64,000 bases of DNA from an uncultured Paracoccaceae bacterium (GCA_947493335.1 CANLQO010000002.1:186001-250000), one strand, 5' to 3'. Counted from the first letter of the stretch, positions 35,006 through 45,633 are shown. Notes: a model not told the origin generated them from the letters alone. Numbers and translations are program-made.

Positions 35006-36108
35006 CCGTCCAGAATATCTTGATCCTGCCCCAGCTTCGGCGCAGGGCCCTTGGGCGTGGTGTCACCGCCCGACATGTGGATCGGGGACCGGACGCCGGG
35101 CACGCCGTCCAGATCAACCTGCATGCCCCGCGCCACGATCTGGGGATCGGCGAACACCTCTGCCATGTTGTTGATCGGCCCGGCAGGGACGCCGCCCGCC
35201 TCGCAAGCGGCCAGCAGGTCAGCCTTGGTCATCTGACTGGTCCGCTTTGTCAGTTTGGCGGTCAGGTCATCGCGGCTTTGCAGGCGATCGGCGTTGGTCG
35301 GGTACTGCGTCGCAAGGTCCGGAACACCCAAAAGATCGCAGAGTTTCCCGAACTGACGGTCATTGCCGGATGCGATGATGATATGCCCATCGGCACAGTC
35401 AAACACCTGATAAGGCATGATATTCGGGTGCGCATTGCCCAACATCGCGGGCGCGTCACCGGTCGCCAAATAGTTCATCGCCTGATTGGCCATCACGGCT
35501 GTCGCAACATCAAAGAGGGCCAGATCAATCTGCTGCCCCTGCCCCGTCACCTGCCGCTGATGCACAGCCGCCAGAATGGCTGTGCTGGCATAAAGCCCGG
35601 TGAAAATGTCCGTGACCGCCACACCAACCTTTTGCGGCTGACCGGATGGGTCGCCCGTCACCGACATCAGGCCGGACATGCCCTGAATGATGTAGTCATA
35701 CCCCGCCCGGTTGGCATAGGGGCCATCCTGTCCAAAGCCGGTGATGCTGCAATAGATAAGGCGCGGATTGAGCGCAGAGAGGCTGTCATAGTCGAGCCCG
35801 TATTTTGCCAGACCGCCGACCTTGAAATTTTCAATCAGGATGTCGGCGTCGGCAACGAGCCTGCGCAGCTTGTCCTGCCCTTCCGGGGTGCGGAAATCGA
35901 TGACGACCGAGGCTTTGCCGCGATTGCACCCGTGGAAATAGGCCGCATCGGCACCGATAAACGGCGGGCCCCATTGGCGTGTGTCATCGCCAGCGGGCGC
36001 TTCGACCTTGATGACCTCAGCCCCCAGATCGGCAAGAGTTTGGCCAGCCCAGGGGCCCGCCAAAATCCGTGCCAATTCAATGACTTTCAGACCCGCAAGG
36101 GGCTGCAT
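35002..36108 (-). CDS. Class III (CaiB/BaiF) CoA-transferase
   Basis: 368 residues. Conserved start [33 protein letters not shown], the active Asp region [20 protein letters not shown] followed by [18 protein letters not shown], and [21 protein letters not shown] and [15 protein letters not shown]. These enzymes move CoA between carboxylic acids such as carnitine, formate or bile acids; the substrate is not evident. Its ATG overlaps the dsbA stop (TGATG), suggesting translational coupling, although the functions look unrelated. Confidence 0.92.
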   Translation of the reverse strand: MQPLAGLKVIELARILAGPWAGQTLADLGAEVIKVEAPAGDDTRQWGPPFIGADAAYFHGCNRGKASVVIDFRTPEGQDKLRRLVADADILIENFKVGGLAKYGLDYDSLSALNPRLIYCSITGFGQDGPYANRAGYDYIIQGMSGLMSVTGDPSGQPQKVGVAVTDIFTGLYASTAILAAVHQRQVTGQGQQIDLALFDVATAVMANQAMNYLATGDAPAMLGNAHPNIMPYQVFDCADGHIIIASGNDRQFGKLCDLLGVPDLATQYPTNADRLQSRDDLTAKLTKRTSQMTKADLLAACEAGGVPAGPINNMAEVFADPQIVARGMQVDLDGVPGVRSPIHMSGGDTTPKGPAPKLGQDQDILDG

Positions 36109-36782
36109 CAGCCCGCGATCTTGTCGTCCAGAAGTGCCGAGAAATCAGCATAGGACATGTTGGAATATTTAGTGCCGTCAATGACAAATGACGGGGTGGA
36201 ATTGATGCTGTCGCGTTCTGCGTTGCCTTGAAACCAGGTCACCAGGCTTTGCGCCATGTCAGCGTCCTGCATACAGGCATCCAGCGTCGCATCATCAAGG
36301 CCCGCAACCTTGCCGATCTTCTTGAGCTCTTCCACGATTGTGGCCGGATCACCGCTGGCGGTCCATTCGCGTTGCTTTTCATAGATCATGTCCGAGATCC
36401 CGAAAAAGCGGTTGGTGTCGCCGCCACACCGCGCAATCATCGATGCCCAGAGGCCGAAGCGGTCAAAATAGACCTCGCGGTAAACAAACTTGATCTTGCC
36501 GGTGTCGATGTAGTCGGTCTTGAGCTGTTTGAAGGGGCCGGCGTGGAAGGACGCGCAATGCGGGCAGGTATAGCTGGCGTATTCGATCACCTCGACCGTG
36601 GCATCATCGCTGCCCAGCACCATGTCCGTGATCATCGAGGCATCGCCTGTCGCCTCTTGCGCATTGGCCATGCCGACAAGCAGTTCCGACGGTTGGCTGG
36701 ACGTGCGGCCATTCTGGACCACCCAAGCGGCACCAAGGCCCACTGCGACGGCGCCACCGCCAATAAAAAGTCTGCGATCCAT
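36108..36782 (-). CDS. DsbA-family thiol-disulfide oxidoreductase
   Basis: 224 residues. A long hydrophobic signal (residues 5-22) is followed by a thioredoxin-fold domain with the CPHC active site at residues 73-76 and the cis-Pro loop TPSFVID near 203. The CPHC motif and the helical insert (EWTASGDPATIVEELKKI) match DsbA/ScsC-type periplasmic oxidases. It is likely to form disulfides in exported proteins, including the Cys-containing proteins elsewhere in this window. It lies 17 bp downstream of the DUF721 gene on the same strand. Confidence 0.92.
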   Translation of the reverse strand: MDRRLFIGGGAVAVGLGAAWVVQNGRTSSQPSELLVGMANAQEATGDASMITDMVLGSDDATVEVIEYASYTCPHCASFHAGPFKQLKTDYIDTGKIKFVYREVYFDRFGLWASMIARCGGDTNRFFGISDMIYEKQREWTASGDPATIVEELKKIGKVAGLDDATLDACMQDADMAQSLVTWFQGNAERDSINSTPSFVIDGTKYSNMSYADFSALLDDKIAG

Positions 36783-36799
36783 CTGGATACCTCTAAGTG

Positions 36800-37312
36800 T
36801 TAAGATTTGTGTTTGGATAGGACATTTGTGGCCAGCGCCTCAAGGGCTGTGCGCAGGTCGTCGCTGGCGACATCACGCGATACAGCCGCGGCCTTGGCCA
36901 GAACCTGCGCATCGGGCGCGGGTTTGACCTTGGGTGCGGGCGAAAAGGCGACGCGACCCTCGGCAAAGCCGGTGGGTGCGGTTTGGGTGATGCGCACCCG
37001 GGAAATGGCGCGGTAGCCATAACAGGCGTTGACCTTTTCGCGGATCTCTTCGCGTTGCATGTCCAGCATCGGGGCCATGGCCCCTGTCGTCAAAAGTGTC
37101 AGCGTCGCGCCCATGCCGCCTTTGCCATAGGTCACGTTCACGGGTGTCGCGCATTTTGCGGTGTCTGCGCCGACGATCTCGGCCCAATGGGTCAAAAGAC
37201 GCGTTTCGGCGAAGCCACGCCCTTCGCTGGCGCTGCGCACACGGGATTGGACCAATGTTGCCGCGCGGGCAAAACCTTTGCCGCGTTTGGGATATGCGCC
37301 TGGCTGTTTCAT
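36800..37312 (-). CDS. DUF721/DciA-like protein
   Basis: 170 residues with the DUF721 pattern: FAETRLLTHWAEIVGADTAKCATPVNVTYGKGGMGATLTLLTTGAMAPMLDMQREEIREKVNACYGYRAISRVRITQT. Members related to DciA load the replicative helicase in bacteria lacking DnaC; whether this one does so is inferred. The C-terminal third is Ala-rich and helical. It is divergent from mutY across a 67-bp gap. Confidence 0.8.
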   Translation of the reverse strand: MKQPGAYPKRGKGFARAATLVQSRVRSASEGRGFAETRLLTHWAEIVGADTAKCATPVNVTYGKGGMGATLTLLTTGAMAPMLDMQREEIREKVNACYGYRAISRVRITQTAPTGFAEGRVAFSPAPKVKPAPDAQVLAKAAAVSRDVASDDLRTALEALATNVLSKHKS

Positions 37313-37379
37313 CTCTCTGGTCTAGTCTATGTCGAAACCTGCGCCAATACAGGGGCGCAACGATTTCGGGGGATAACTT

Positions 37380-38432
37380 GTGCGTGACCGCGCCGCAGAA
37401 TTGCTGGAATGGTACGATGTTCATGCCCGGGTGATGCCGTGGCGTGTGGGGCCAGCGGATCGGGCCCGCGGGCAAAGGCCGGACCCTTATGGCATCTGGC
37501 TGTCAGAGGTGATGTTGCAACAGACCACCGTGGCCGCAGTGCGGGATTATTGGCGCAAGTTCATCGGGCTATGGCCAACGGTCGGCGATCTGGCTGCAGC
37601 AGAAGACGCCGATGTGATGGCCGCATGGGCGGGGCTTGGCTATTACGCGCGCGCGCGGAACCTGTTGAAATGCGCGCGCGCGGTCGTCGCGGATCACGGC
37701 GGTGTGTTTCCAGCGGAACGCGAGACCTTGCTGACCCTGCCAGGCATCGGCCCGTACACGGCGAGTGCGGTGGCGGCCATTGCTTTTGACGCCCCCGAAA
37801 CCGTGCTGGACGGCAATGTGGAAAGGGTCATGGCCCGGCTGCACGACCTGCACGAACCCTTGCCTGGTGCCAAGCCAAAGCTGATGGCGCTGGCAGAGGC
37901 AGTGACGCCAAAGGACCGGCCCGGCGACTACGCGCAGGCGGTGATGGACCTTGGCGCGACAATCTGCACGCCCAAGAACCCGGCCTGCGGGATTTGCCCG
38001 TGGCGCGATGGTTGTGCGGCCCGCAGTGCGGGCACGGCGGCTGATTTGCCCAAGAAGACGCCGAAGAAAAAGACCCCAACGCGCTATGGCATTGCCTATG
38101 TGGCGCGGCGCGCAGATGGCGCCTGGCTGTTGGAGACGCGGCCGGAAAAGGGGCTTTTGGGTGGGATGCTGGGTTGGCCGGGATCGGATTGGTCGGATGC
38201 GCCGCAGCCCGATGCGCCAATAGCGGCGCAGTGGGAAACCTTGGACGCAACGGCGCGTCACACGTTCACGCATTTCCATCTGGAACTGACGATTCTGACG
38301 GCACGTGTCTCTGATGGTGCCGCCCCCGACCGTGGTGTCTTCATCGACAATTCACAGTTTTCGCCCACATCATTGCCAACTGTGATGCGTAAAGTCTTCG
38401 ATCTGGCCGCCGCGACGCTACGCCACGATTGA
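37380..38432 (+). CDS. mutY: A/G-specific adenine glycosylase MutY
   Basis: 350 residues from a GTG at 37380 with GGGGG about seven bases upstream. It has the HhH-GPD core with EVMLQQTTVAAVRDYWRKF, the catalytic Asp region LPGIGPYTASAVAAIAFDAPETVLDGNVERVMAR, the 4Fe-4S cluster pattern C-x6-C-x2-C-x5-C (CTPKNPACGICPWRDGC) and a C-terminal NUDIX-like domain that reads 8-oxoG. It removes A mispaired with 8-oxoG. It is divergent from the DUF721 gene and 49 bp ahead of alkB. Confidence 0.96.
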   Translation: MRDRAAELLEWYDVHARVMPWRVGPADRARGQRPDPYGIWLSEVMLQQTTVAAVRDYWRKFIGLWPTVGDLAAAEDADVMAAWAGLGYYARARNLLKCARAVVADHGGVFPAERETLLTLPGIGPYTASAVAAIAFDAPETVLDGNVERVMARLHDLHEPLPGAKPKLMALAEAVTPKDRPGDYAQAVMDLGATICTPKNPACGICPWRDGCAARSAGTAADLPKKTPKKKTPTRYGIAYVARRADGAWLLETRPEKGLLGGMLGWPGSDWSDAPQPDAPIAAQWETLDATARHTFTHFHLELTILTARVSDGAAPDRGVFIDNSQFSPTSLPTVMRKVFDLAAATLRHD

Positions 38433-38481
38433 GGGGTGCCGCACAGCAGGCTAGTTTGATGCAACCGCGCAAGAGGCTGCA

Positions 38482-39624
38482 ATGACCGCAACACCAGATA
38501 TGCCAGAAGCGACCAATCTGCCCGCCGTGCTGCCATTTTGGCTGTGCATGGCACTGGTGCCATTGGCCTGGATTGCGGCAGTCAATGGGGGCTGGACGCT
38601 GGTGCTTTTACCGGCGGCCACATGGTATCTGTTTTCGATCCTCGATCTGATCACCGGGCTTTATACGAAAAACGCCGATCCCCAGACCGATGAAGCGCAT
38701 TTGTTCTGGTATCGCGCGGTCACGATGGTGTGGACGCCGGTGCAGATCATCACCATCTTCGGTGTCCTATTTTATGTCAGCCGCACCGACCACCTGGCCG
38801 CGTGGGAAGAGTGGGCGCTATTTGCAGGGATCGGGGTTATCACGGGCACGGTCGGGATCAATTTCAGCCACGAATTGATGCATCAGAAACCAAAGGTCGA
38901 ACGCTGGATGGCGGATATCCTGCTTGGCTCTGTGCTCTATTCGCACTTCCGGTCCGAGCATCTGCTGGTCCATCACCGTTATGTGGCCACGCCAAAGGAC
39001 CCGGTCACCGCGCGCTACGGCGAGGGGTTCTGGCGGTTTTTCCCGCGCGTTTTGCGGCAATGCTATGCCTCGGCCTTCACGGCCGAAAAGACCATGCTCG
39101 CCCGCAAGGGCCTGCAATGGACTCACCCCAGCAACCCGTTTTGGCGCTATTGGGGGTTGCAGGCGCTGTTTCTGGTCGCCGCGATCTGGATTGGCGGGCT
39201 ATGGGGGTTGTTCCTGTTTGGCACGCAGGCGGTTTGGGCAATCTTCCAGTTGGAGATCGTCAATTATATTGAGCATTACGGCCTGACCCGCCGTCATTTG
39301 GGCGATGGCAAATATGAACACGTGCAGCCGCGCCATTCATGGAACGCAGCGCATCGGGCATCGAACTGGCTGTTGATCAATCTGCAACGGCATTCGGATC
39401 ACCATTATAAGCCTGACCGCCGGTTCCCCCTGCTGCAGACTTACACCCGCGAAGAAGCGCCGCAGCTACCCTACGGCTATCCGGTGATGACGATGGCGGC
39501 GCTGTCGCCATCGCTTTGGCGCAAGATCATGAACCCACGGGTGCAGAACTGGCGCGCGCAATATTATCCCGACATCACCGATTGGACGCCCTACAAAGAG
39601 GCGACGAACCCAATGCCCCGCTAG
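38482..39624 (+). CDS. alkB: Alkane 1-monooxygenase (AlkB-type di-iron membrane hydroxylase)
   Basis: 380 residues with about six membrane segments and the AlkB histidine boxes: HELMH (130-134), HFRSEHLLVHH (155-165) and LQRHSDHH, plus the NYIEHYGLTR signature that is specific to alkane hydroxylases. It would hydroxylate medium- to long-chain alkanes at the terminal carbon in the inner membrane, needing rubredoxin and rubredoxin reductase, neither of which is nearby. There is no regulator beside it. Stop overlaps the convergent methyltransferase by four bases. Confidence 0.93.
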   Translation: MTATPDMPEATNLPAVLPFWLCMALVPLAWIAAVNGGWTLVLLPAATWYLFSILDLITGLYTKNADPQTDEAHLFWYRAVTMVWTPVQIITIFGVLFYVSRTDHLAAWEEWALFAGIGVITGTVGINFSHELMHQKPKVERWMADILLGSVLYSHFRSEHLLVHHRYVATPKDPVTARYGEGFWRFFPRVLRQCYASAFTAEKTMLARKGLQWTHPSNPFWRYWGLQALFLVAAIWIGGLWGLFLFGTQAVWAIFQLEIVNYIEHYGLTRRHLGDGKYEHVQPRHSWNAAHRASNWLLINLQRHSDHHYKPDRRFPLLQTYTREEAPQLPYGYPVMTMAALSPSLWRKIMNPRVQNWRAQYYPDITDWTPYKEATNPMPR

Positions 39625-40688
39625 GGCGCGGGTTCGAACCCCCGACGCCGAGAGGCCGCGAGGATCGGCTGCCAGAACCCCATTTCAGCGGCTTCCAGCG
39701 GGTCATCAAGACCTTGATCGGGTCCGATGGTCTCTGCTTTTTGGCGCAGTGCGTCGGCCTCTCCGGGCGTGCTATGCGCAAGGAAAATGGTGTCCAGCAG
39801 GGGCGTCGCCTGCGTCTGGGGTCGCCGGGTCAGCGAATAGTTCAAGGGGGCCACGATGATCGTGCCGGGGCGGGCCTGTTCAAGGATCTGCCCCTCTAGC
39901 CGCACTTGCAGGGCGCGGTCCTTGATCGGGCGATACATGTAAATGACATCAAAGCGGGCGAATTCGGTGTAATCGAGCGCGTCGCCCTGCCGTATCGTGC
40001 ACCCCGGCGCACCGACACGATCCAGCCAGTCACGGGCATGGGCGACGTAACCGGCGTCATACTCCAACCCTTCGCAGTATTCGAAGAAGGATGAGGCGAC
40101 AAAGACCTTGGTACCCCCGCCGCAGCCAACGTCGATAAAGCGCGCGGGGCGCGGCAGGCCTTGGGCGCGGTGCAAGCGATAGACGGCCTGCATCAGATTG
40201 ACGAAATAGGGGCCAGTTAGCCCGATATCGCGGTGGTTCAGCGCGGGCACGCGGTCGCGGTCTTCTGCCAGGGGATTGGCCAGCACAAAGAGCGCGCGCA
40301 TCATATTGTAAAGATGGCCATCGGCACGGCCGCGCATCCGGTTATTGTTTTCTGTGATCAGGGGTTCGGCATAGGGCACCATTTGCCGCGCGACCAATTC
40401 CCTGATCCGGCCCCATTGCTTGGCCCGAACCGGCCCGGACCGTTGCAGAATCCGGCGTTCCGCCGAAAGCGCGCTTTGATCGATGGCATAGTCCTGCGGC
40501 CCCGGTCGCAAGTCGCGCAACAGTTCGGCATAGGGCCATTCGTGCTTTGCGATGTTCTGCCAGATCGTTGCAATCTCAGGGCCATGGTCCGACGGCACCG
40601 GGTCTTCCAACAGTCCGGCCATCTTGGTGGCGAGGCTTTGCAACGCTGCCTCAATCCCGATCAGCTTGCGGACCGTTTCGACCGTCAT
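39621..40688 (-). CDS. Class I SAM-dependent methyltransferase-like protein
   Basis: 355 residues from the ATG at 40688; an upstream TTG at 40730 would overlap the neighbouring gene. The C-terminal half has a SAM-binding core: RFIDVGCGGGTKVFVASSF, a GLEYDAGYVAHARDWLD motif and RQGDALDY. The N-terminal 160 residues are helical with no recognised domain. A GLEYD acidic residue after strand 2 fits adenosine binding. The target is unknown. It overlaps the end of alkB and lies 16 bp downstream of the oxidoreductase on the same strand. Confidence 0.75.
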   Translation of the reverse strand: MTVETVRKLIGIEAALQSLATKMAGLLEDPVPSDHGPEIATIWQNIAKHEWPYAELLRDLRPGPQDYAIDQSALSAERRILQRSGPVRAKQWGRIRELVARQMVPYAEPLITENNNRMRGRADGHLYNMMRALFVLANPLAEDRDRVPALNHRDIGLTGPYFVNLMQAVYRLHRAQGLPRPARFIDVGCGGGTKVFVASSFFEYCEGLEYDAGYVAHARDWLDRVGAPGCTIRQGDALDYTEFARFDVIYMYRPIKDRALQVRLEGQILEQARPGTIIVAPLNYSLTRRPQTQATPLLDTIFLAHSTPGEADALRQKAETIGPDQGLDDPLEAAEMGFWQPILAASRRRGFEPAP

Positions 40689-40704
40689 GTCCACGCTTGA
40701 ACCA

Positions 40705-41733
40705 TCAGGGGTCTGGGCCGACGCGGACAAGCTGCTTGCCGAAGTTGCCGCCTTTCAGCAGGGCCATGAACGCCGCTGGCGCGTTTTCAAGGCCCTCTGC
40801 GACGGTTTCGCGGAACTTGACCCGACCATCGGCGACCATGGGGGCGACGTCGGCGATGAATGCGGGATAACGGTCAAAATGGTCAAAGATGATAAAGCCC
40901 TGCACCCGCAGACGGCGGGTCAGGATATTGCGCCACATCATCGGCAAGGGTGCCGCATCGGCGATGCCCTGTCCCGAGTACCATGCAATCATGCCGCAAA
41001 GTGCGATACGTCCATGGGTGTTCATCCGGGTGACAACGGCCTCTGTCGTCTTGCCGCCAACGTTTTCAAAATAACAATCGACGCCGTCCGGCGCGGCTTG
41101 TTTCAGCGCAGCGGCAAGCGATTTGACGTCATGGGCGCGGTGATCAAGGCAGGCATCAAGACCAAGCTCTTCGACTGCAAAGGCGCATTTGTCCGCACCC
41201 CCGGCCACGCCGATGACATGGCAGCCCCTGGCCTTGGCCAACTGTGCGGCAAGCGATCCAACGGCACCCGTGGCGGCAGAGACAACAACCGTTTCGCCTG
41301 CTTTGGCCTGCAAAATGTCGTTGACGCCGACATAGGCCGTGATGCCGGGCATTCCCAACACACCCAGCGCCGTCGAAATAGGGGCGACAGATGGGTCCAC
41401 CTGCCGGACGCCGACCCCATCGCTCAACGCATGTGTGGCCCAGCCAAACTGACCGGTGACGATCGTTCCCAAGGGGAACTGCGAATTCTCAGACGCGATG
41501 ACCTTGCCCACGGCACCGCCCTCCATCACGCCGCCAATCTCGACCGGAGCGGCATAGGATTTGGCGTCATCCATGCGGCCGCGCATATAAGGATCAAGCG
41601 AAAGCCAGGTATTCTGCACAAGGAATTGCCCCGTCGTGGGTGCGGGCAGGTCAATATCAGTCAGATCAAAATTCTCGGGCACGGGTTGCCCCTGTGGGCG
41701 GCTGGCAAGGGTGATCGCGCGGGCGGTTGTCAT
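40705..41733 (-). CDS. NADP-dependent medium-chain oxidoreductase (CurA/LTB4DH-like)
   Basis: 342 residues; the ATG at 41733 is preferred over 41739 because AGGA lies seven bases before it. Family signs: NTWLSLDPYMRGRM, GGVMEGGAVG, the NADP loop VVSAATGAVGSLAAQLAKARGCHVIGVAGG, CDYFENVGG-type sequence (VDCYFENVGG) and RITMCGMI-type (RIALCGMIAWY). Zinc ligands are absent. Such enzymes reduce double bonds of enones (leukotriene B4 12-hydroxydehydrogenase, curcumin reductase). Cytoplasmic. The following methyltransferase may be co-transcribed. Confidence 0.92.
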   Translation of the reverse strand: MTTARAITLASRPQGQPVPENFDLTDIDLPAPTTGQFLVQNTWLSLDPYMRGRMDDAKSYAAPVEIGGVMEGGAVGKVIASENSQFPLGTIVTGQFGWATHALSDGVGVRQVDPSVAPISTALGVLGMPGITAYVGVNDILQAKAGETVVVSAATGAVGSLAAQLAKARGCHVIGVAGGADKCAFAVEELGLDACLDHRAHDVKSLAAALKQAAPDGVDCYFENVGGKTTEAVVTRMNTHGRIALCGMIAWYSGQGIADAAPLPMMWRNILTRRLRVQGFIIFDHFDRYPAFIADVAPMVADGRVKFRETVAEGLENAPAAFMALLKGGNFGKQLVRVGPDP

Positions 41734-41798
41734 CGGCATTCCTTTCGGTTCACCCCAACCTTAGCGGTTTTGAACGGGGAGAGAAGCGGCGATAGACG

Positions 41799-42863
41799 TC
41801 AGCGCTGCATCACCTCGACCGACAGGACCGTCGGCAAGTGACGCGCGATTTCGGACCAGGTGTCGCCTTCGTCAATGCTGGCGAAAACGGAGCCTGAGTT
41901 GGTGCCGAAATAGACCCCGGCCAGATCGCTTTGATCGACGGCCATTGCTTGTCGCAGGACCGTGAAAAAGCAGTCCTTGGTTGGCAATCCGTTCTGACAG
42001 GCCTGCCAAGACGTGCCGCCATCACGCGAGCGCCAAACCGCGGCAGAGGCATCCGGCGGGTAGCGACCACTGTCATCACCGTTCAATGGAAAAACCCAGA
42101 TTGTTTGCGGATCGCGCGGATGTACGCCAATCGGAAAGCCGAACAGCGAAGGCAAGCCGTCGGTGATCGCGGTCCAGTTCCTGCCGCCATCGGGGCTGCG
42201 GAACGTGCCGTGGTGATTTTGCTGATAGATCAGATCGCCGGTGCCGGGGGCGCGAACGGCGTTGTGAACGCATGTAAAAATCTCGGTCGTGCCCATAGGC
42301 TCACCGTGAAAATCGGGCAGATTGGTGCTGTCTTCGTTGCTGCGCCGCAGGCGCGGCTCCCATGTAGCGCCACCGTCTTCAGAGGCGAAAAAGCCCGCCG
42401 CTGAAATGCCGACCCAAATTTTCGCGGGATCGGTGGGATCGGTCAGAATCGTGTGCAGCGTCAGGCCAGCAGCCCCCGGCATCCAGTCGGCGGCACCGTC
42501 CTGTGCGGTCAGGGCGGGCATGCGGACCCACGTCTCACCACGGTCATGGCTGCGGTAAAGCTCTGCCGGTTTGGTGCCCGCATAAATCACGTCGCCTGCG
42601 GGGCGGAGCGACCAAAGCCCCTCTGCCGCGTCTTCGAACGAGTCCTTGAAAAACTGCCAATCGCCATCTGCGCAACGCCAGACACCAAGAGGAAACCAAC
42701 CACCACCCGCAGCGGCAAAGACGTCGCCCGTTTCAGCATCACCGATCACATGGTTGACTGGCATGCCATCGCAAAACGGGCCATCAATGGTCCAGTTGCT
42801 GCGGTCAGCCGAGGTCAGAATGAATGCACCCTTGGTGGTGCCGACAAGAACTTTGGTATCCAT
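41799..42863 (-). CDS. BNR/WD40-YVTN-like beta-propeller protein
   Basis: 354 residues without a signal peptide. It contains several Asp-box/BNR repeats of the form SxDxGxTW: SHDRGETW, SEDGGATW, SPDGGRNW, SRDGGTSW and SIDEGDTW, spaced about 45-60 residues apart, as in sialidase-like or Ycf48-type propellers. No enzyme residues are recognised. The protein is annotated in relatives as exo-alpha-sialidase or glycosyl hydrolase, which is unlikely for a protein without signal peptide. Function unknown. Confidence 0.85.
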   Translation of the reverse strand: MDTKVLVGTTKGAFILTSADRSNWTIDGPFCDGMPVNHVIGDAETGDVFAAAGGGWFPLGVWRCADGDWQFFKDSFEDAAEGLWSLRPAGDVIYAGTKPAELYRSHDRGETWVRMPALTAQDGAADWMPGAAGLTLHTILTDPTDPAKIWVGISAAGFFASEDGGATWEPRLRRSNEDSTNLPDFHGEPMGTTEIFTCVHNAVRAPGTGDLIYQQNHHGTFRSPDGGRNWTAITDGLPSLFGFPIGVHPRDPQTIWVFPLNGDDSGRYPPDASAAVWRSRDGGTSWQACQNGLPTKDCFFTVLRQAMAVDQSDLAGVYFGTNSGSVFASIDEGDTWSEIARHLPTVLSVEVMQR

Positions 42864-42901
42864 GATTCACCCCCTGATTGGGTGCAGAATAGCATGAAAA
42901 G

Positions 42902-42926
42902 AAAAAACCCCGCCACGAGGGCGGGG
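42902..42926 (-). terminator. Intrinsic terminator after ccrM
   Basis: On the minus strand CCCCGCC and GGCGGGG (42908-42914 and 42920-42926 as read on plus) form a 7-bp stem with a five-base loop, followed on the minus strand by six T residues (42902-42907 read as A). It closes the ccrM transcript. Confidence 0.9.
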
Positions 42927-42989
42927 TGAAGTTATGTGCTTGTGGACTTGCCACGTTGGACAAGCGGGCCACAGGCACCGGCGGTATTC

Positions 42990-44192
<1,203 letters not shown>

Positions 44193-44194
<2 letters not shown>

Positions 44195-44831
44195 AATCAC
44201 TTGGATTTTTTGCTTGGCACAAGATGTTGTGGACAGGTCGAAACGAACGGCGATGATGTGGAGTGACACCGTGTCTTTTGAGTCCCGCTTTATGCTCAAC
44301 CGTCGGATAGCCTGCGTTTTTCTCCCAGCCATAGCCGGGATGCTGTTGCGCCAAATCCACCATCAGACGGTCGCGCCACACTTTGGCCACAATTGAGGCC
44401 GCCGCGATGCTGAGAGAGCGTGCGTCGCCTTTCACGATCGTCTCGGCGGGCAGGTTCAGGCCGCGCGGCATCATGTTGCCGTCGATCAGCGCATAATCCG
44501 CCGGTTCGCGCAGACCGGCCAATGCCCGCACCATCGCAATGTGGCTGGCGCGCAGGATGTTGTGCTGATCAATCTCGGCCACGCTGACGTCGATAATGCA
44601 GACATCGGCGTGGGCCAGCAGTGTGTCATAAAGCGCATCGCGCCGCTTCGCGCTAAGCTTCTTGCTGTCGTTCAGGCCGTCGGGGATGTTCGCGGGGTCC
44701 AGAACAACGGCCGCCGCTGTAACAGGTCCGGCAAGGGGGCCGCGTCCGACTTCATCCACCCCGGCCACGCGCGCAAAGCCGCGCAGATGCGCCGCGGTCT
44801 CAAAGTCAAAGCTGGGGGTCAGGGACAACAT
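44193..44831 (-). CDS. rnhB: Ribonuclease HII RnhB
   Basis: 212 residues. Active-site motifs VAGVDEVGRGPLAGPV (catalytic DE at the start), LNDSKKLSAKRR, YALIDGNMMP, IVKGDARSLSIAAASIVAKVWRDRLM and HPGYGWEKNAGYPT are all present. It cleaves the RNA strand of RNA-DNA hybrids and at single ribonucleotides. The stop codon at 44193-44195 overlaps a GANTC site of the ccrM leader; rnhB-ccrM linkage is common in alphaproteobacteria. Confidence 0.97.
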
Positions 44832-44869
44832 GACCCGTTGTGGACAAAGCCAGCAGGGCCGTGCAAGTC

Positions 44870-44909
44870 AAAAAGGGGGCGTCAGGCCATGTCCGAACCT
44901 GACGCCCCC
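44870..44909 (-). terminator. Intrinsic terminator of the 45-kb exported-protein gene
   Basis: GGGGGCGTCAGG (44875-44886) and CCTGACGCCCCC (44898-44909) are perfect 12-bp arms with an 11-base loop. On the minus strand the hairpin is followed by five T residues (44870-44874), and it lies 48 bases after the stop of the exported protein. Confidence 0.88.
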
Positions 44910-44956
44910 GACACGAGGTTGCGGTCACTGGGGCATGGACCGCACCCCGATCCGGG

Positions 44957-45466
44957 TTAGTGGATGTTGCGAATGGCAAAGCCCTGATCGCGCATACAGG
45001 TCGGGTCAAAGCCGTAGCGCGCGTTGCCGTCCTTGTTCAGCAGCTGCACAGCGCAACGTCTTGGCAACGCATCGACGTTGATTCCGTTTCGGTTGAGACA
45101 GTGGCGGGTAAAGACACGATGCGTGCCATAACGCGTTTCAATCGGGTGGATACAGGCGCGCGGCAGAACATTGCGCCCGTGACGCGGGGCGTTCACATGA
45201 TTGTTGTTGCCGCGTGGGTTGATGCGCGGTGGATTCAGGCCGCCGTGATTGCGCACCACGGGTGGTTCATAGCGCGGGTTCAGCTGCGTAGCCTGCGGTG
45301 CGGGGTCAGAATCGTTGCGGCTTTTGATCGCGTTCACGGCAATGGCAGCGGCGACAAGACCAAACAGGAATTTGCCAAAATCGTCATTGTTGAATTCTTC
45401 CGCCTGCAGCGGCGTTACAGTCAGGGCAAGGGCGGTTACGCCTGCAATCATTGTCTTGAACATCAT
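44957..45466 (-). CDS. Exported Asn/Pro/Arg-rich protein of unknown function
   Basis: 169 residues starting at 45466 (MMFKTMIAG; the second ATG at 45463 is equally likely), with AAAGG just upstream. A signal peptide ends at QAEE, then comes a hydrophobic stretch (GKFLFGLVAAAIAVNAI) that may be a membrane anchor, an Asn/Pro/Gly/Arg-rich linker, and a C-terminal Cys-bearing domain (LPRACIHPIETRYGTHRVFTRHCLNR..., RCAVQLLNKDG..YGFDPTCMRDQGFAIR) with four conserved-looking Cys residues, suggesting disulfides. Function unknown. Confidence 0.75.
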   Translation of the reverse strand: MMFKTMIAGVTALALTVTPLQAEEFNNDDFGKFLFGLVAAAIAVNAIKSRNDSDPAPQATQLNPRYEPPVVRNHGGLNPPRINPRGNNNHVNAPRHGRNVLPRACIHPIETRYGTHRVFTRHCLNRNGINVDALPRRCAVQLLNKDGNARYGFDPTCMRDQGFAIRNIH

Positions 45467-45633
45467 TTCACCTTTCGTTAGCGCGCCCCTAGCAGAGGTG
45501 CAGGACGCCCGGTGAAACCAATCTGGGGGCTGCCATTGCCGCCACACAATAACTTGGACTGGTTATCGGATTTCGGCCCGGCTAACATGGCGCGATATTG
45601 AATAGCAGGGCGAACACAAGCGATATGAGAGCC

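Noticed and set aside
35020-36153. 377-codon plus-strand frame opposite the CoA-transferase
   Set aside because: Antisense to a clear CaiB/BaiF protein and without recognisable domains.
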